From: Bacteroidia bacterium
GTDB taxonomy: Bacteria; Bacteroidota; Bacteroidia; Chitinophagales; Chitinophagaceae
Length of the DNA stretch: 64,000 bases
Assembly: GCA_030426665.1 (NCBI GenBank)
Contig: JAUHYD010000001.1
Span: forward strand, 186,001-250,000
Direction: 5' to 3'
Numbering within the stretch: position 1 is the first letter of the stretch; every line of letters begins with the position of its first letter. The translations under genes were made by a program, and so were the position numbers. A model generated the notes under the pieces. That model ran no database searches, was not told where the DNA came from, and saw nothing but the letters and a program-made list of their open reading frames with translations. Positions 38,343 through 48,069 of the stretch are shown here, one piece after another.

Positions 38343-40610
38343 TTAACGCATCATCTGGCGATATGCCTTTATGAAGATAACGCCGAGGTTCTTGTGTGGT
38401 GGCACATAATCCATATACTTTTCCTGGAGGTATTTTCTATTGGCAAAGTAATCGTCCAGCGTATGCCAAACGGCTATCCAATTGATGTCTTTGCCTTGCT
38501 GTAGCTCATCGTTAATCGTTCTTACTATTGGTTCGTTGATGGCACCGACACCCGTTTGCTTAGAGGAGATGATATGAGCATCGGGCGACTTTTCCAGAAC
38601 TGTTGCCACATTATGATAACCACCGCATGAGCCCAGCACCACTACCCGTACTTTCGTATCTAACTTAGACAAAGTTGTTTTGACATGGTAACTATGACCT
38701 CTGTGAATTATCATACCCGGCTTTATGCCACACATGCGTAAATACTTATCAAGAGAGTCTATTGCCTTTTCATCTTCCGGTGCTTTCAACGGGCGGTTGG
38801 CATACATTATCACCTTTTCTCCCTTGGTGGAAGTTACGGTTGTCCAGTACTGAGTGGTGTCCACTACCCAATCTTTGTTATGCCGATAATCATATACAAA
38901 GCCATCATAAGCCGTTTGCCCATCCTGATCGCCATAGAAGAAAACACGTTCATAGATTACTCCTGTATCATTTGCGAGCGAGCGATGAAGAACCTTGTTA
39001 ACTGGCGGTATGTGTAGCTTATCGGACGCGGCAACAGCACCCGCATCTGACACAGACATCTGACTGCTCTGCATGAGCATGTATAACAGACTGTAAATTG
39101 CCTTTCCCTTTTTGTTCTCTAAGAGTAAGCAACGATTGTAGTTTTGCTGAATTTTATTTTGCAAGAAGGTAAACAATGCCGTGTCTTTAATACTCCCTAT
39201 AGCGTCTGCCACGTCAACGGCACCTTCCAAATCGTTTAATTCGCCCTGTTGCAAATCGCTTACAAAACGAGACATTACAGATGTGCGGGCGGTATCGTCC
39301 ATCGTAGCAAGAAACTCAGACAAGGTGTTATAGCCGGCACATAAACGTATGAAGGTACGGAAGTGATCATAGTCAAGATCTGTGAGCAACTCATTTCCTT
39401 TGCGTGGCGACATTCGTTGCAGCAGTCGCTCAAACGTACCCAGAAAACTGCTTGTGTACACCTCTTCTCTACCATAGACAAGCAAATAATACAGTGACTC
39501 AGCAGGCAGGCTATCGATGCATGCAAACCTGACCTCATCAAGTGTATCATGCAATTCGTTCATCGGTCGTACAAAATACTTCAGGCCATTGTATGACAAG
39601 GCGTCTGTGTACAATTCCCGCGTCAATGGTTCTTTACTTTTACGCAGCCTGACGAGGTTATTATAGAAAGTCTGAGGATCGGCTGTGATATTGTCTATTT
39701 CGCGGATGGTCTTTTGATTATTGTAAATATCAGATAGAAATGGCAATGCCCTTAATGGCGCATCAGACTCTGTTGCCAGCCTGACTATCGCCTGAACATA
39801 AGGGTCTTTAGTTTTGTACACCGCACTTTTCAGCTGGAGGTTGCTGGATAGCGAATAGTTGAATATAAGTGCCGGGTCTAACCTGGCAGCCGAAGCTATA
39901 ATTGCCGATGCAAATGTGTCTTTAGCATACTCTTTCAGCCGCTTAATCATCATCATGGGGTATCGCTTCCCCATCCATGTATATATCCAGGCACGGGCTT
40001 CTGAGTCTTTGTCCAGAAACGAGCGCGCATTGTCTAATGTATAAATGCCGGGGGTAGCCATCACGAAGTCTAACGACTTGTATTCGTTAGTAGCTACTAT
40101 CATATCGCGCATATTACGAACAAGGGTGTCGTAAAAGCCGGCCTCCGGTGCGGGGTCGGCATTATACTGCTGCAATAGCTCCCATAGGCCTCTTATTCCC
40201 TGAATTTTCTGCTGACTTTCCGCGCCTTCATCCCTACCGTTTGCCGGCATATTCTCTACCATAATTGCGAGGCGACTTACCTTTTTCAGCAATGTTGATG
40301 TAAGTAGTGTTGAACCATCTTTATCGCCGGGAATGGTGACTATTCCATCTGCTTTACCATCTGCTTCGTCTGCCCGCTGCTGCTCTTTGTTCATCTTATC
40401 ATGAAACAGCTGCCTTGATACCGGTATCGGCTGCAACAAAGTATCGATAAGATATAGGCTAATGCCTTCCGGACGTTCGGGAGGAGGTGGTTCCTTCATC
40501 TTAGGGAACCCGGAAGAGGCAGAGTCGGTTTTTGCCATAGCCGGATCTGCCTGACCGTACGAAACCGTCACGCCAAACAACATTACAACAAGCGTTAATA
40601 CCTTTCTCAT
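38343..40610 (-). CDS. Large exported protein with putative clan-CD (caspase-like) peptidase domain
   Basis: 755 residues with signal peptide (LTLVVMLFGVTVSYGQ) and a long helical body (residues 60-570) with no recognised domain. The C-terminal 150 residues look enzymatic: GMIIHRGHSYHVKTT (H636, H639, H642), then RVVVLGSCGGYHN with C662, a hydrophobic strand ending in GSCGG. The order His block, strand, Cys resembles clan-CD cysteine peptidases such as caspases, gingipains and CHAT proteins, although the 20-26 residue spacing is short for them. No sorting domain is seen; a periplasmic place is likely. Function not established. It has an exact -7 motif upstream. Confidence 0.7.
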   Translation of the reverse strand: MRKVLTLVVMLFGVTVSYGQADPAMAKTDSASSGFPKMKEPPPPERPEGISLYLIDTLLQPIPVSRQLFHDKMNKEQQRADEADGKADGIVTIPGDKDGSTLLTSTLLKKVSRLAIMVENMPANGRDEGAESQQKIQGIRGLWELLQQYNADPAPEAGFYDTLVRNMRDMIVATNEYKSLDFVMATPGIYTLDNARSFLDKDSEARAWIYTWMGKRYPMMMIKRLKEYAKDTFASAIIASAARLDPALIFNYSLSSNLQLKSAVYKTKDPYVQAIVRLATESDAPLRALPFLSDIYNNQKTIREIDNITADPQTFYNNLVRLRKSKEPLTRELYTDALSYNGLKYFVRPMNELHDTLDEVRFACIDSLPAESLYYLLVYGREEVYTSSFLGTFERLLQRMSPRKGNELLTDLDYDHFRTFIRLCAGYNTLSEFLATMDDTARTSVMSRFVSDLQQGELNDLEGAVDVADAIGSIKDTALFTFLQNKIQQNYNRCLLLENKKGKAIYSLLYMLMQSSQMSVSDAGAVAASDKLHIPPVNKVLHRSLANDTGVIYERVFFYGDQDGQTAYDGFVYDYRHNKDWVVDTTQYWTTVTSTKGEKVIMYANRPLKAPEDEKAIDSLDKYLRMCGIKPGMIIHRGHSYHVKTTLSKLDTKVRVVVLGSCGGYHNVATVLEKSPDAHIISSKQTGVGAINEPIVRTINDELQQGKDINWIAVWHTLDDYFANRKYLQEKYMDYVPPHKNLGVIFIKAYRQMMR

Positions 40611-40646
40611 AATACCGCAGAGTCATGCGGAACAGATTATTTGACT

Positions 40647-40654
40647 CAAATATA
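40647..40654 (-). promoter_or_regulatory. -7 element of the 38343-40610 gene
   Basis: On the minus strand this is TATATTTG, an exact consensus match, 36 bp before the ATG. Confidence 0.5.
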
Positions 40655-40753
40655 CTTTTTATAGTGTGAAGAAAAGGCGAAAAGAAACAAGGGAATCAAT
40701 GACCCCAAAAAGCATCAGTATATTAGCTAAACAACCGAACACATTTGAAAGCA

Positions 40754-40801
40754 CTAACAAAATAGCCCCCTCATCACTGCAACTATATATCTACTGCTCA
40801 T
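40754..40801 (-). pseudogene. Remnant start of a third tandem T9SS paralogue
   Basis: Directly after the stop of the 40801-42375 gene (sharing one base, TGATG), a frame MSSRYIVAVMRGLFC followed by stop mirrors the start of that gene (MIGSRYIVAAMICLL). The DNA around both junctions is also alike, including the upstream CACGGTTGATACATTATTTTCA. It is what remains of a duplicated gene start. Confidence 0.7.
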
Positions 40802-42375
40802 CACGGTTGATACATTATTTTCAGTTCATGTGGTTCTGTACCGTCATCAGGGCGGTACACGCCTAAGTATATACCGGCAGGCATTTGCCTGGGCATATAT
40901 AACTCCTCCGAGCCTTTGCTAATTGCAAATGAGGCTACGTTCTGACCCAATAGGGTAAACAACGTAAACGTTCCGCTACCTGATGACTGCAATGTAAAAC
41001 TACCACGAGTAGGGTTGGGGTATAAGGAGAAGGTGTGTTCTTGGTGTACTTCTGCAATGACGGTAGGCGGTGGTGTGGTGGTATCCTCAAAGCACAATGG
41101 TGTGGGACAGCCATTACTGTCAGTACCCAATAGCCACACATCAAATACCCGCCGATAAGACGGCAATGTATCATTGAACGTAGCTCCGGTAAACACAAGG
41201 CTGCCATCTGCCTTCTCAGCCCCATCAGACAGATAGTTATCATTGAGTGAGTCGCTCACATAGTAGTGTTCCCAGATAATGCTGCCATCACTCCGGTCTA
41301 TCTTGGCTGCCCATCCCCAAAGTTTCGGCCACTTTCCGGTATAGCCCACCGCAAGGTAATTGCCATCATGCAACTGTTTTACCGTCATTGGCTGCCGCCG
41401 GCCTTTATTATTATACGAAAACCGTGTTATCCAACTCATCCGAAAGTTAGTATCCAGATGAGCAATATAGTATGGCAGGTTCTGATAATTTTCCGGCACT
41501 CGCGGATATGCCAATGTATCTATCTGTCCGGTATGTACGTATCCCTCTATGGTATCCCGGTAGAGCTTACCGCCGCCACCATACTTACTACCATACACCG
41601 TATCTCTGATAATAGTGCCGGCGCTATCCAGTACCATAAACCACGGTGTGAAATGATAATACACGTCTAATGCCGGCGTAACAACATCATACCTGCTTTG
41701 CGCGCCGGCCACAATCCTGCCATCAGGGAGAGACAATACAGCATTCACTTCCACACTTTGAGTGGCATGAATTTGGTAAGTATGTGTCCAAAGAGTGTCA
41801 CCCAAGCTATCTGTGCGCACTATCAATCCCGGATAATAGGTCGGGACATTCAATCCGTGCCCCCCCCCCCCTATGTAGCCACCGTCAGGCATTATGTCAC
41901 AGTTAAGTATTCTTTCAAAGTAAGTCGATGTATCAGTATAAGTTTTCATAAAAACGGTGTCGCCGTTTTCCTTATACCTCAACAGACAAGCCATACTATA
42001 CAGATACCCTGTCACGTAATTAGGGTATTGCACCACAATAGGTACTAAATACCCTCCGGTAGGTATTCTTTTTGCTTGTCCGTAATCGCCACCATATAAA
42101 TACGCACTGTCATTCTGTATTCTATGCTTGCTTAATATTGTACTACCATCTTCTGAAATATTCATATTTATTTGGCCCCATCTCCCGCCAGTTCTCATTG
42201 CCCCGCCCACAACAAAGTAAGTATTATCATTCTTAACGAAAAGATTCAAGCCCCAATCATGCGTACTGTCATAATCGTATAACCTGTTCATATACTGAGC
42301 ATAAGATTTGTTTGCCGATGCGATTAGCATCAGCAAACAAATCATCGCTGCAACTATATATCTGCTTCCTATCAC
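40801..42375 (-). CDS. T9SS type A secreted protein with coding poly-G tract
   Basis: 524 residues with signal peptide (about 1-26, ending NKSYAQ), a body rich in short strand repeats of the WD/Kelch-like 'delayed' type (GGYIGGGGHG, DGRIVAGAQS, DGNYLAVGYTG, DGSLVFTGATF), and a type A sorting domain (LYPNPTRGSFTLQ ... LLGQNVASF ... GIYLGVY ... LKIMYQP). The coding strand holds 12 consecutive G at 41860-41871 (residues 169-172), a likely site of slippage. The start overlaps the stop of the upstream gene (ATGA), so both are translated in sequence. Its C-terminus is close to that of the neighbour. Confidence 0.85.
   Translation of the reverse strand: MIGSRYIVAAMICLLMLIASANKSYAQYMNRLYDYDSTHDWGLNLFVKNDNTYFVVGGAMRTGGRWGQINMNISEDGSTILSKHRIQNDSAYLYGGDYGQAKRIPTGGYLVPIVVQYPNYVTGYLYSMACLLRYKENGDTVFMKTYTDTSTYFERILNCDIMPDGGYIGGGGHGLNVPTYYPGLIVRTDSLGDTLWTHTYQIHATQSVEVNAVLSLPDGRIVAGAQSRYDVVTPALDVYYHFTPWFMVLDSAGTIIRDTVYGSKYGGGGKLYRDTIEGYVHTGQIDTLAYPRVPENYQNLPYYIAHLDTNFRMSWITRFSYNNKGRRQPMTVKQLHDGNYLAVGYTGKWPKLWGWAAKIDRSDGSIIWEHYYVSDSLNDNYLSDGAEKADGSLVFTGATFNDTLPSYRRVFDVWLLGTDSNGCPTPLCFEDTTTPPPTVIAEVHQEHTFSLYPNPTRGSFTLQSSGSGTFTLFTLLGQNVASFAISKGSEELYMPRQMPAGIYLGVYRPDDGTEPHELKIMYQP
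41860..41871 (-). repeat. 12-bp poly-G tract inside a coding sequence
   Basis: Twelve C on the plus strand encode four glycines in IGGGGHGL. Tract lengths of this order are unstable in replication; gain or loss of one base would truncate the surface protein. Confidence 0.9.
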
Positions 42376-45300
42376 GGTTGATACATTATTTTCAATTCTT
42401 TAAACAATCCTCCCTTATCTGATCTATACGACCCGATATATATACCCGCCGGTATCCCTCGAGGCAATAATAACTCCGTCTCACCGGTGCTTATTGTGTA
42501 TTCTTGAAGCTTCTGCCCAAGTAATGTATAGAGGGTGAATCTTCCGTCTGACGGTGCTACAATATTCAATGTTCCATTGGTAGGATTGGGGTATGCCATA
42601 AACCCATCTCCTGCCTTATCAATTTTAGTGAAAGGGAAACTATAATCACCGCGACCCGGTCTTTGAAACCAGGTACTGGAATCGGCCAATATAGTATCAA
42701 GTATTGCGCTATCAATTAATGGCAATGGCCATGTTACCGGACCTCTGCCCGTAAGAGCTGAAACCGCACCCGCCATATAGCCGGCACGGCTGTCATATTG
42801 CACCATGCCCATCAGGGTATCGCGCGTGGCAGTATCTATATCCATCCAGGTAAGACCCTGCGAATATAAATCAATAGCAAGCCCCATTTCATACTTATAT
42901 AGCTGCTCATCATCGGTCTGCACCGGCAGATAGCTTAGCATAGTTGCTGCATTCTGATAGTCGCCCGCCATCAGATAAAAAGGCAGTGCATCGGCATACT
43001 TTCCGTAGCCTGCCAGCAACGCCGCTGCGGTATCGTAGCTGGCACTGTCGGAGTAAAATCTTGCCATATAGCCCAATACTTCATTGCGCTGCGTTTCCAA
43101 AACAACTGCCACATCCGGGTCATTATTATTGGCAATATCATCATCAAGTGTTGTCAGGGCTGCCATGGCAGTAGTCATACCCGGATCACCCCAATCGCCA
43201 TACGGATATGGGGTGGGACAGGCATCTTCTACTAGTGGCACTCCCCCTCCTCCGCTTGGACAATCAACATTAACCAATATCGTAGCAGATGTCAGGGGGT
43301 GAATATATTGTGCGCAGCTACCGGGATCAAAAACACTACCCGCATAGTTGTTGTTATAAGTAACTACCTGCGCTATGTCATAATCAAATGAAATAATCTT
43401 ACCACCTCCGGGAGCTATACCACCTGTACAATAGTTGAAAGCATTACCGGCAGGAGAGGTTCCTGTCCCGCAATCGCCCTGATGAGGTCTGATAACGCAT
43501 GGGTACGGTGGCGCAGAACCAACTATATTGCTGCTACGTACTATACCATACTGATGTGTATAGTCGTTACATTTGAATTGCAGCCCTGTTCCTGATGCAT
43601 CCGACCCATTAGTCCCTAATGCCACCGAACCAAACATCAGATTGTCAATAAAATTATTATTCTTAAACAGCTCATCTCCTACGTGACCATTGTTGATTAC
43701 TGCTCCGGTTGAGTGCCAATAGTTGAGCGCACTTACAGACTGAAAGTCGTTATAGGATACATCATATCCTGTACAACCTGCCAAAGTAAGACCGACATGC
43801 TCGTAATATGTAGATGGGAAAAGAATTTCGGGCACCTTAAATACATTTTCCTTCACCACCAAACCATAATGCGCTCCTTGCACATTTGCGCCAAATGTAT
43901 TGTTGTCAAATTCATTTCCCCTGATGGTAACCATCGGGCTGATGCCGGGTGGGTTTTCTACTATCACGCCATTACTCAGGTTGGTAAATCGATTGCCTGG
44001 TACATCTGTAAACGTTGATATGTGATACCAGTCACTTATCCTAAAACCACAGGTATGAGATATTAACCCAATGGGCCTTTTATCTTCATCAAAAATCGTA
44101 TTACAGGTAAAGTCGCAATCACTTACACGTAAGTTTTTTACATTCCATGCCGCAAAGTGTGTGTTGGCAGGTATTGCATCTCCGTTCTCGTCGGTATAGA
44201 AGCATATATCACCCATGCCGTTTGCATCACTCTCAAAGGTACAACTCTCAAACGCACTCTGGTATAGCCCTATCGGTGCATTCTGGAAGTTCACACCATT
44301 GCGACAATTTTTGAATGTGGTGTTATCGGCTAACACTCTGCCACCACCAGCGTTCGCATAACCATTATACCGAGACGATATGGTGTATGTCAGGAATGAT
44401 TCGCTCCCCAAGCCTCCGGTAACAGTAGGATGTTGCTGTTGATAGGTTCGCCAATTGCTAGCAACATAAATTCCGTAGCGAGCATCTTCTATCGTGCTGT
44501 TATTGGTCATCGTAACTCTTCCCTGATAACCAAGACCCGTATGACTCGCATCGCCAAGCAATACTATTCCGTCCCACATATTCCGGTCTCCGAGACTTAG
44601 ATTATTAACACTCCCCAATGTCGAACCATCAATTATCAGATTACCACCAGGCTGAACTTCGATACCTACCATCATTCCATTGGCCATTGGCGTAACTTTA
44701 TGATCGGATCTATCATAGGTTCCATTTTCAGATGCATTATTGTTAAACATATAGTAGTCCCAAAGTTGATCACTTGCGGCAAATAATACACTCGTATTCT
44801 GAATGGTAAGAGTCACACCCGAAGGCACCACAACCTTTGACCCAATCAGCTTTAACGATGACCATGTCTGCGAAGAGGGCAAGACGTATATATCAGGAAT
44901 ATACCCAAGTCCGAACTTTTCATAAGTACCTAAAGAAGCTAGTTTTTCTTGAAATGTCGGAGCAAATTTTGTAACGCTCCAGTCGTCGCCACATTCATAA
45001 TTATCACCACATATCACATACCCATCATCAGCCGTCTTAGCCAATCCAAATACGCATGTCATATCTTCCTTCGGCCACGCCACCAAACTTCTACGCCATA
45101 CATCCGAACCTGCATCATCACCTGCGCAAACAATAAAAATATTTGTGCCATAATCATCAAATCTGTCAGGTAAATTCGGATCACCGCTTCCATAAACATC
45201 TGCAGAACTTCCGGAAATGATAAACTCATCATATTTATTCTGAATTACCTTTGTTCTAAAATCCTTTCCACTGAAATGGCCGATATTCTTATTACCAAAC

Positions 45301-46634
45301 CCTGTCATTGCCAAAGTTGAAGGATTTAGTTTCAACAAATATCCATCAACATCACTATACTCATCATAATCTCCAAATACATCCCAAGTATCCTTAATAA
45401 TCCATCGATTTCCGTACCAGCCTACTCCAACATAATTTACAAACGCAGAGACAGCTAAGCTCCCATCATTAGCAAATATAATGTCCCATGCACCACAGTG
45501 CTTATTGTTAGTTGAATTTAGTGGAATTGTGGCATCCGAATAATAATAGCCAGATATAGGGTCATTATATATTATTCGTCCGCTCCCATCCATATTTCTA
45601 GCGGTAAGCGGGCCAACATCTGTATATACGATACTATTTAAATGCGACTTATTATATGTCACAGAGGAAAGCGAAGATAGAGTTCCATTTGTTTTTGCAA
45701 TCCAGATATCCTGATGGTATATTGAGATAGGAATATACCAACCATCTGTATTGGAATAAGAGGTAGTAGTAGTATTGTCATCGCTACCTGCGCTAATACT
45801 ACCACATGCGTATATCTCGTAACTACTACCGGAGCCACGGGTAATGATTTTATTAAATACATTCTCCCCTGTGCTATTCCCACCATAAATTGAATTCTGA
45901 ACCTCCATGTTTCCGGTCCCGGTATTTTTATTAAGCCTAGTAATAACAGCACTTACATACGAAGTACTGTTTTTTATGCCTTTTCCAGCCACGACGATAT
46001 TGTCAATCGAATTATAGTTAGGATCCAACGCCACGGAGTACGCACGACTCGTCGTATTTGACTGCCACCCGTCAGGATGAAAAGCCGTTGGCGTGTTATT
46101 CAAAAAGTTACCATCGTCGTCAAACTCAACTACCATTTGCTGATCATATGCAATTCCGGTTGTCCCGTAAAAATAACCTGTGGCCACATATCCGTCGCTA
46201 GCTTTTATCACCTGCAAAAGAACTCCGGTACGAAAAGTACTGCTACCATGTTCATAAACAACTGTTTTCGTCCAAACAAGCTTCCCCAAGTGGTCTAATT
46301 TGAATATTGTTGGACAAATTGCCAAGGATCCACTTCCAGTAGGGTAGTTATTTGTATACCCGCATACTATATACTCCTTTTTATCTGTCTCAACTATCGA
46401 GTATGCCCAATCTGTTGATGTAGGAATGGTTAGATTACCACCCTGAAAGTGCCACTGTGCTGTGGTCGCCGTATTTTGAGTAGAACCGGCAGACGTGCCT
46501 ACGCCTGCACCTGCGGCCGTCACATAGTTACTGAAAGTATTTGCCAAGTTATATTGAACTGATACAGGGTATGGTGGCTGGGCTGTCGCCACTAAACTGA
46601 TGCTCATTACGAGCGTAAAAAAATATTTTTTCAT
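42372..46634 (-). CDS. Large T9SS type A secreted protein with beta-helix region
   Basis: 1420 residues with signal peptide (about 1-18, ending VATAQ). The N-terminal half has beta-propeller-like lines (DGYVATGYFYG, DNIVVAGKGI, DGYVICGDNYE). The middle (about 640-1080) is rich in short hydrophobic/Asn strands typical of a right-handed parallel beta-helix (NSTIEDARYGIYVASN, NTTFKNCRNGVNFQN, GNEFDNNTFGANVQG), as in surface polysaccharide-binding or lyase-like proteins. The C-terminus is a type A sorting domain (YPNPTNGTLNI ... LLGQKLQEY ... GIYIGSY ... LKIMYQP), nearly the same as in the following gene. They overlap by 4 bp and form an operon. Confidence 0.85.
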   Translation of the reverse strand: MKKYFFTLVMSISLVATAQPPYPVSVQYNLANTFSNYVTAAGAGVGTSAGSTQNTATTAQWHFQGGNLTIPTSTDWAYSIVETDKKEYIVCGYTNNYPTGSGSLAICPTIFKLDHLGKLVWTKTVVYEHGSSTFRTGVLLQVIKASDGYVATGYFYGTTGIAYDQQMVVEFDDDGNFLNNTPTAFHPDGWQSNTTSRAYSVALDPNYNSIDNIVVAGKGIKNSTSYVSAVITRLNKNTGTGNMEVQNSIYGGNSTGENVFNKIITRGSGSSYEIYACGSISAGSDDNTTTTSYSNTDGWYIPISIYHQDIWIAKTNGTLSSLSSVTYNKSHLNSIVYTDVGPLTARNMDGSGRIIYNDPISGYYYSDATIPLNSTNNKHCGAWDIIFANDGSLAVSAFVNYVGVGWYGNRWIIKDTWDVFGDYDEYSDVDGYLLKLNPSTLAMTGFGNKNIGHFSGKDFRTKVIQNKYDEFIISGSSADVYGSGDPNLPDRFDDYGTNIFIVCAGDDAGSDVWRRSLVAWPKEDMTCVFGLAKTADDGYVICGDNYECGDDWSVTKFAPTFQEKLASLGTYEKFGLGYIPDIYVLPSSQTWSSLKLIGSKVVVPSGVTLTIQNTSVLFAASDQLWDYYMFNNNASENGTYDRSDHKVTPMANGMMVGIEVQPGGNLIIDGSTLGSVNNLSLGDRNMWDGIVLLGDASHTGLGYQGRVTMTNNSTIEDARYGIYVASNWRTYQQQHPTVTGGLGSESFLTYTISSRYNGYANAGGGRVLADNTTFKNCRNGVNFQNAPIGLYQSAFESCTFESDANGMGDICFYTDENGDAIPANTHFAAWNVKNLRVSDCDFTCNTIFDEDKRPIGLISHTCGFRISDWYHISTFTDVPGNRFTNLSNGVIVENPPGISPMVTIRGNEFDNNTFGANVQGAHYGLVVKENVFKVPEILFPSTYYEHVGLTLAGCTGYDVSYNDFQSVSALNYWHSTGAVINNGHVGDELFKNNNFIDNLMFGSVALGTNGSDASGTGLQFKCNDYTHQYGIVRSSNIVGSAPPYPCVIRPHQGDCGTGTSPAGNAFNYCTGGIAPGGGKIISFDYDIAQVVTYNNNYAGSVFDPGSCAQYIHPLTSATILVNVDCPSGGGGVPLVEDACPTPYPYGDWGDPGMTTAMAALTTLDDDIANNNDPDVAVVLETQRNEVLGYMARFYSDSASYDTAAALLAGYGKYADALPFYLMAGDYQNAATMLSYLPVQTDDEQLYKYEMGLAIDLYSQGLTWMDIDTATRDTLMGMVQYDSRAGYMAGAVSALTGRGPVTWPLPLIDSAILDTILADSSTWFQRPGRGDYSFPFTKIDKAGDGFMAYPNPTNGTLNIVAPSDGRFTLYTLLGQKLQEYTISTGETELLLPRGIPAGIYIGSYRSDKGGLFKELKIMYQP

Positions 46635-47018
46635 AAAATTGTAGGTATTTGTAAATAAATAAATATATCAAATAAAAGCATTTTTCTTGCTAAAAAATGG
46701 AATATACACTCGAAATATCGGAAAAAATACCATCGACAGAATAAAGTGCTCACAATTGAAATAGCAAGACAAAAACCGCTTTCGGAGGGCTAACAGATGC
46801 AGAAATAAACGACAGGATAAGAACATTACAAGTATAGGTTTAGGTTGGTCACTTAATTGAAGTTAATCATTTAATATTTATTAACAAAATACTTTTTTGA
46901 AATTAGAGAAGAATTACACATAGCAAATCATATCGTTCATGTACATACGTAACTACCGCATAGAATTATACGTGCACACCTACTACGGCGTACAATCATT
47001 CGCTACTTTTGCATCGCT
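46635..47018. other. AT-rich divergent intergenic region
   Basis: This 384-bp region between the 1420-residue protein and the MauE-thioredoxin gene holds only the -7 element at its right end. No hairpin or small gene was found. Confidence 0.5.
47004..47011 (+). promoter_or_regulatory. -7 element directly before the MauE-thioredoxin gene
   Basis: TACTTTTG, an exact match, ends 7 bp before the ATG, implying a leaderless transcript. Confidence 0.5.
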
Positions 47019-47996
47019 ATGCGTATTCTATTCAGATACCTGCTTATCCTTCTTTCTGTAGCTACGGGCGCATTATTCCTGTATTCTGCATGGACAAAGG
47101 TGCTGCCTATACAGCCTTTTGAGTACACAATGGTTGAGTATCTGCACATGCCCTGGTTTATGGCTGCTATTGCAGCGCGATTTATGGTAGGTCTTGAGGC
47201 TACATTAGGCGGTCTGATGGTGCTGCACCTCTTAGGCAGGCGTAAAGAAGTACTTAAAGCCGCGCTGCTGCTAACCATAGTTTTCAGTATATACCTTGTA
47301 TGGCTGTGGGCAACCGCAGGCAACGAGATAAACTGCGGCTGCTTTGGCGACGAGATATGGATGAGCCCTTCGGTGTCCTTGCTGAAGAATTTTGTACTTA
47401 TTCTTGTAATAGTGTTGTTGTTGCGTTTCCAGAGCGGATTTGTATTCCCCATGTCTAACGGTTATACAGCTTTTCTGGCGCTGGCTGGTATTGTGCTACC
47501 TTTCATTCTGTACCCCATAAGCAAGAGTGAGCCCAACTGGCTGCGAAAAGATAGCTACACGATAGACCTCTCTCCTCTGTATCACCCCGTGAAAGATGCG
47601 GGCGACACCACAGTTGCGGAGGTAGTATACCCTATGGTGCCGGACATCGATCTTGCTGAGGGTAAACACATTATTGCGTTCCTCAGCCCATCTTGTCCGC
47701 ACTGCAGAATAGCTGCCAGAAAAATGGCTTTGATGAACAAGGAAAACCCATCTATACCTTTCTATATGGTAATAGGTGGTGTTGCCAGCGACCTGACCGA
47801 CTTCTGGAAGGAAACTAAGGCCGAGCAGCTACCCTATAGCCGACTACACAGAGCACCATTTTTACAGTTTACGGGGGGTATATTCCCACTCATAATCTGG
47901 GTAAACAACGGCACAGTAGAGGCAAAATCGACCTATAACACCTTGAACCGGACTGAAATAGAAGATTGGATGAAGCAGCCCGGCAAGCCTGATTAA
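47019..47996 (+). CDS. MauE/DoxX-like membrane domain fused to a thioredoxin-like domain
   Basis: 325 residues. Residues 1-150 form four membrane spans of the MauE/DoxX type, with the loop motif NCGCFGD typical of MauE proteins that handle disulfides. After a linker, residues about 200-325 form a thioredoxin-like domain with CPHC (C226, C229) and GIFPLIIW as the cis-proline strand. The arrangement suggests electron transfer from membrane thiols to a periplasmic thioredoxin, a stand-alone disulfide relay. MauE was first known from methylamine dehydrogenase maturation; no mau genes are near. The same fusion is seen in other Bacteroidota (from memory). Confidence 0.85.
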   Translation: MRILFRYLLILLSVATGALFLYSAWTKVLPIQPFEYTMVEYLHMPWFMAAIAARFMVGLEATLGGLMVLHLLGRRKEVLKAALLLTIVFSIYLVWLWATAGNEINCGCFGDEIWMSPSVSLLKNFVLILVIVLLLRFQSGFVFPMSNGYTAFLALAGIVLPFILYPISKSEPNWLRKDSYTIDLSPLYHPVKDAGDTTVAEVVYPMVPDIDLAEGKHIIAFLSPSCPHCRIAARKMALMNKENPSIPFYMVIGGVASDLTDFWKETKAEQLPYSRLHRAPFLQFTGGIFPLIIWVNNGTVEAKSTYNTLNRTEIEDWMKQPGKPD

Positions 47997-48069
47997 TTTT
48001 ACAATAATTATATATAAAGAGGCGCAGGCATTTTATCATGTCAGAAAAAATGCCGTAATTTGTAACGTG

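Noticed and set aside
40666-40866. 66-codon plus-strand frame
   Set aside because: It runs over the antisense of the T9SS gene end and the gene-start remnant; composition gives no support.
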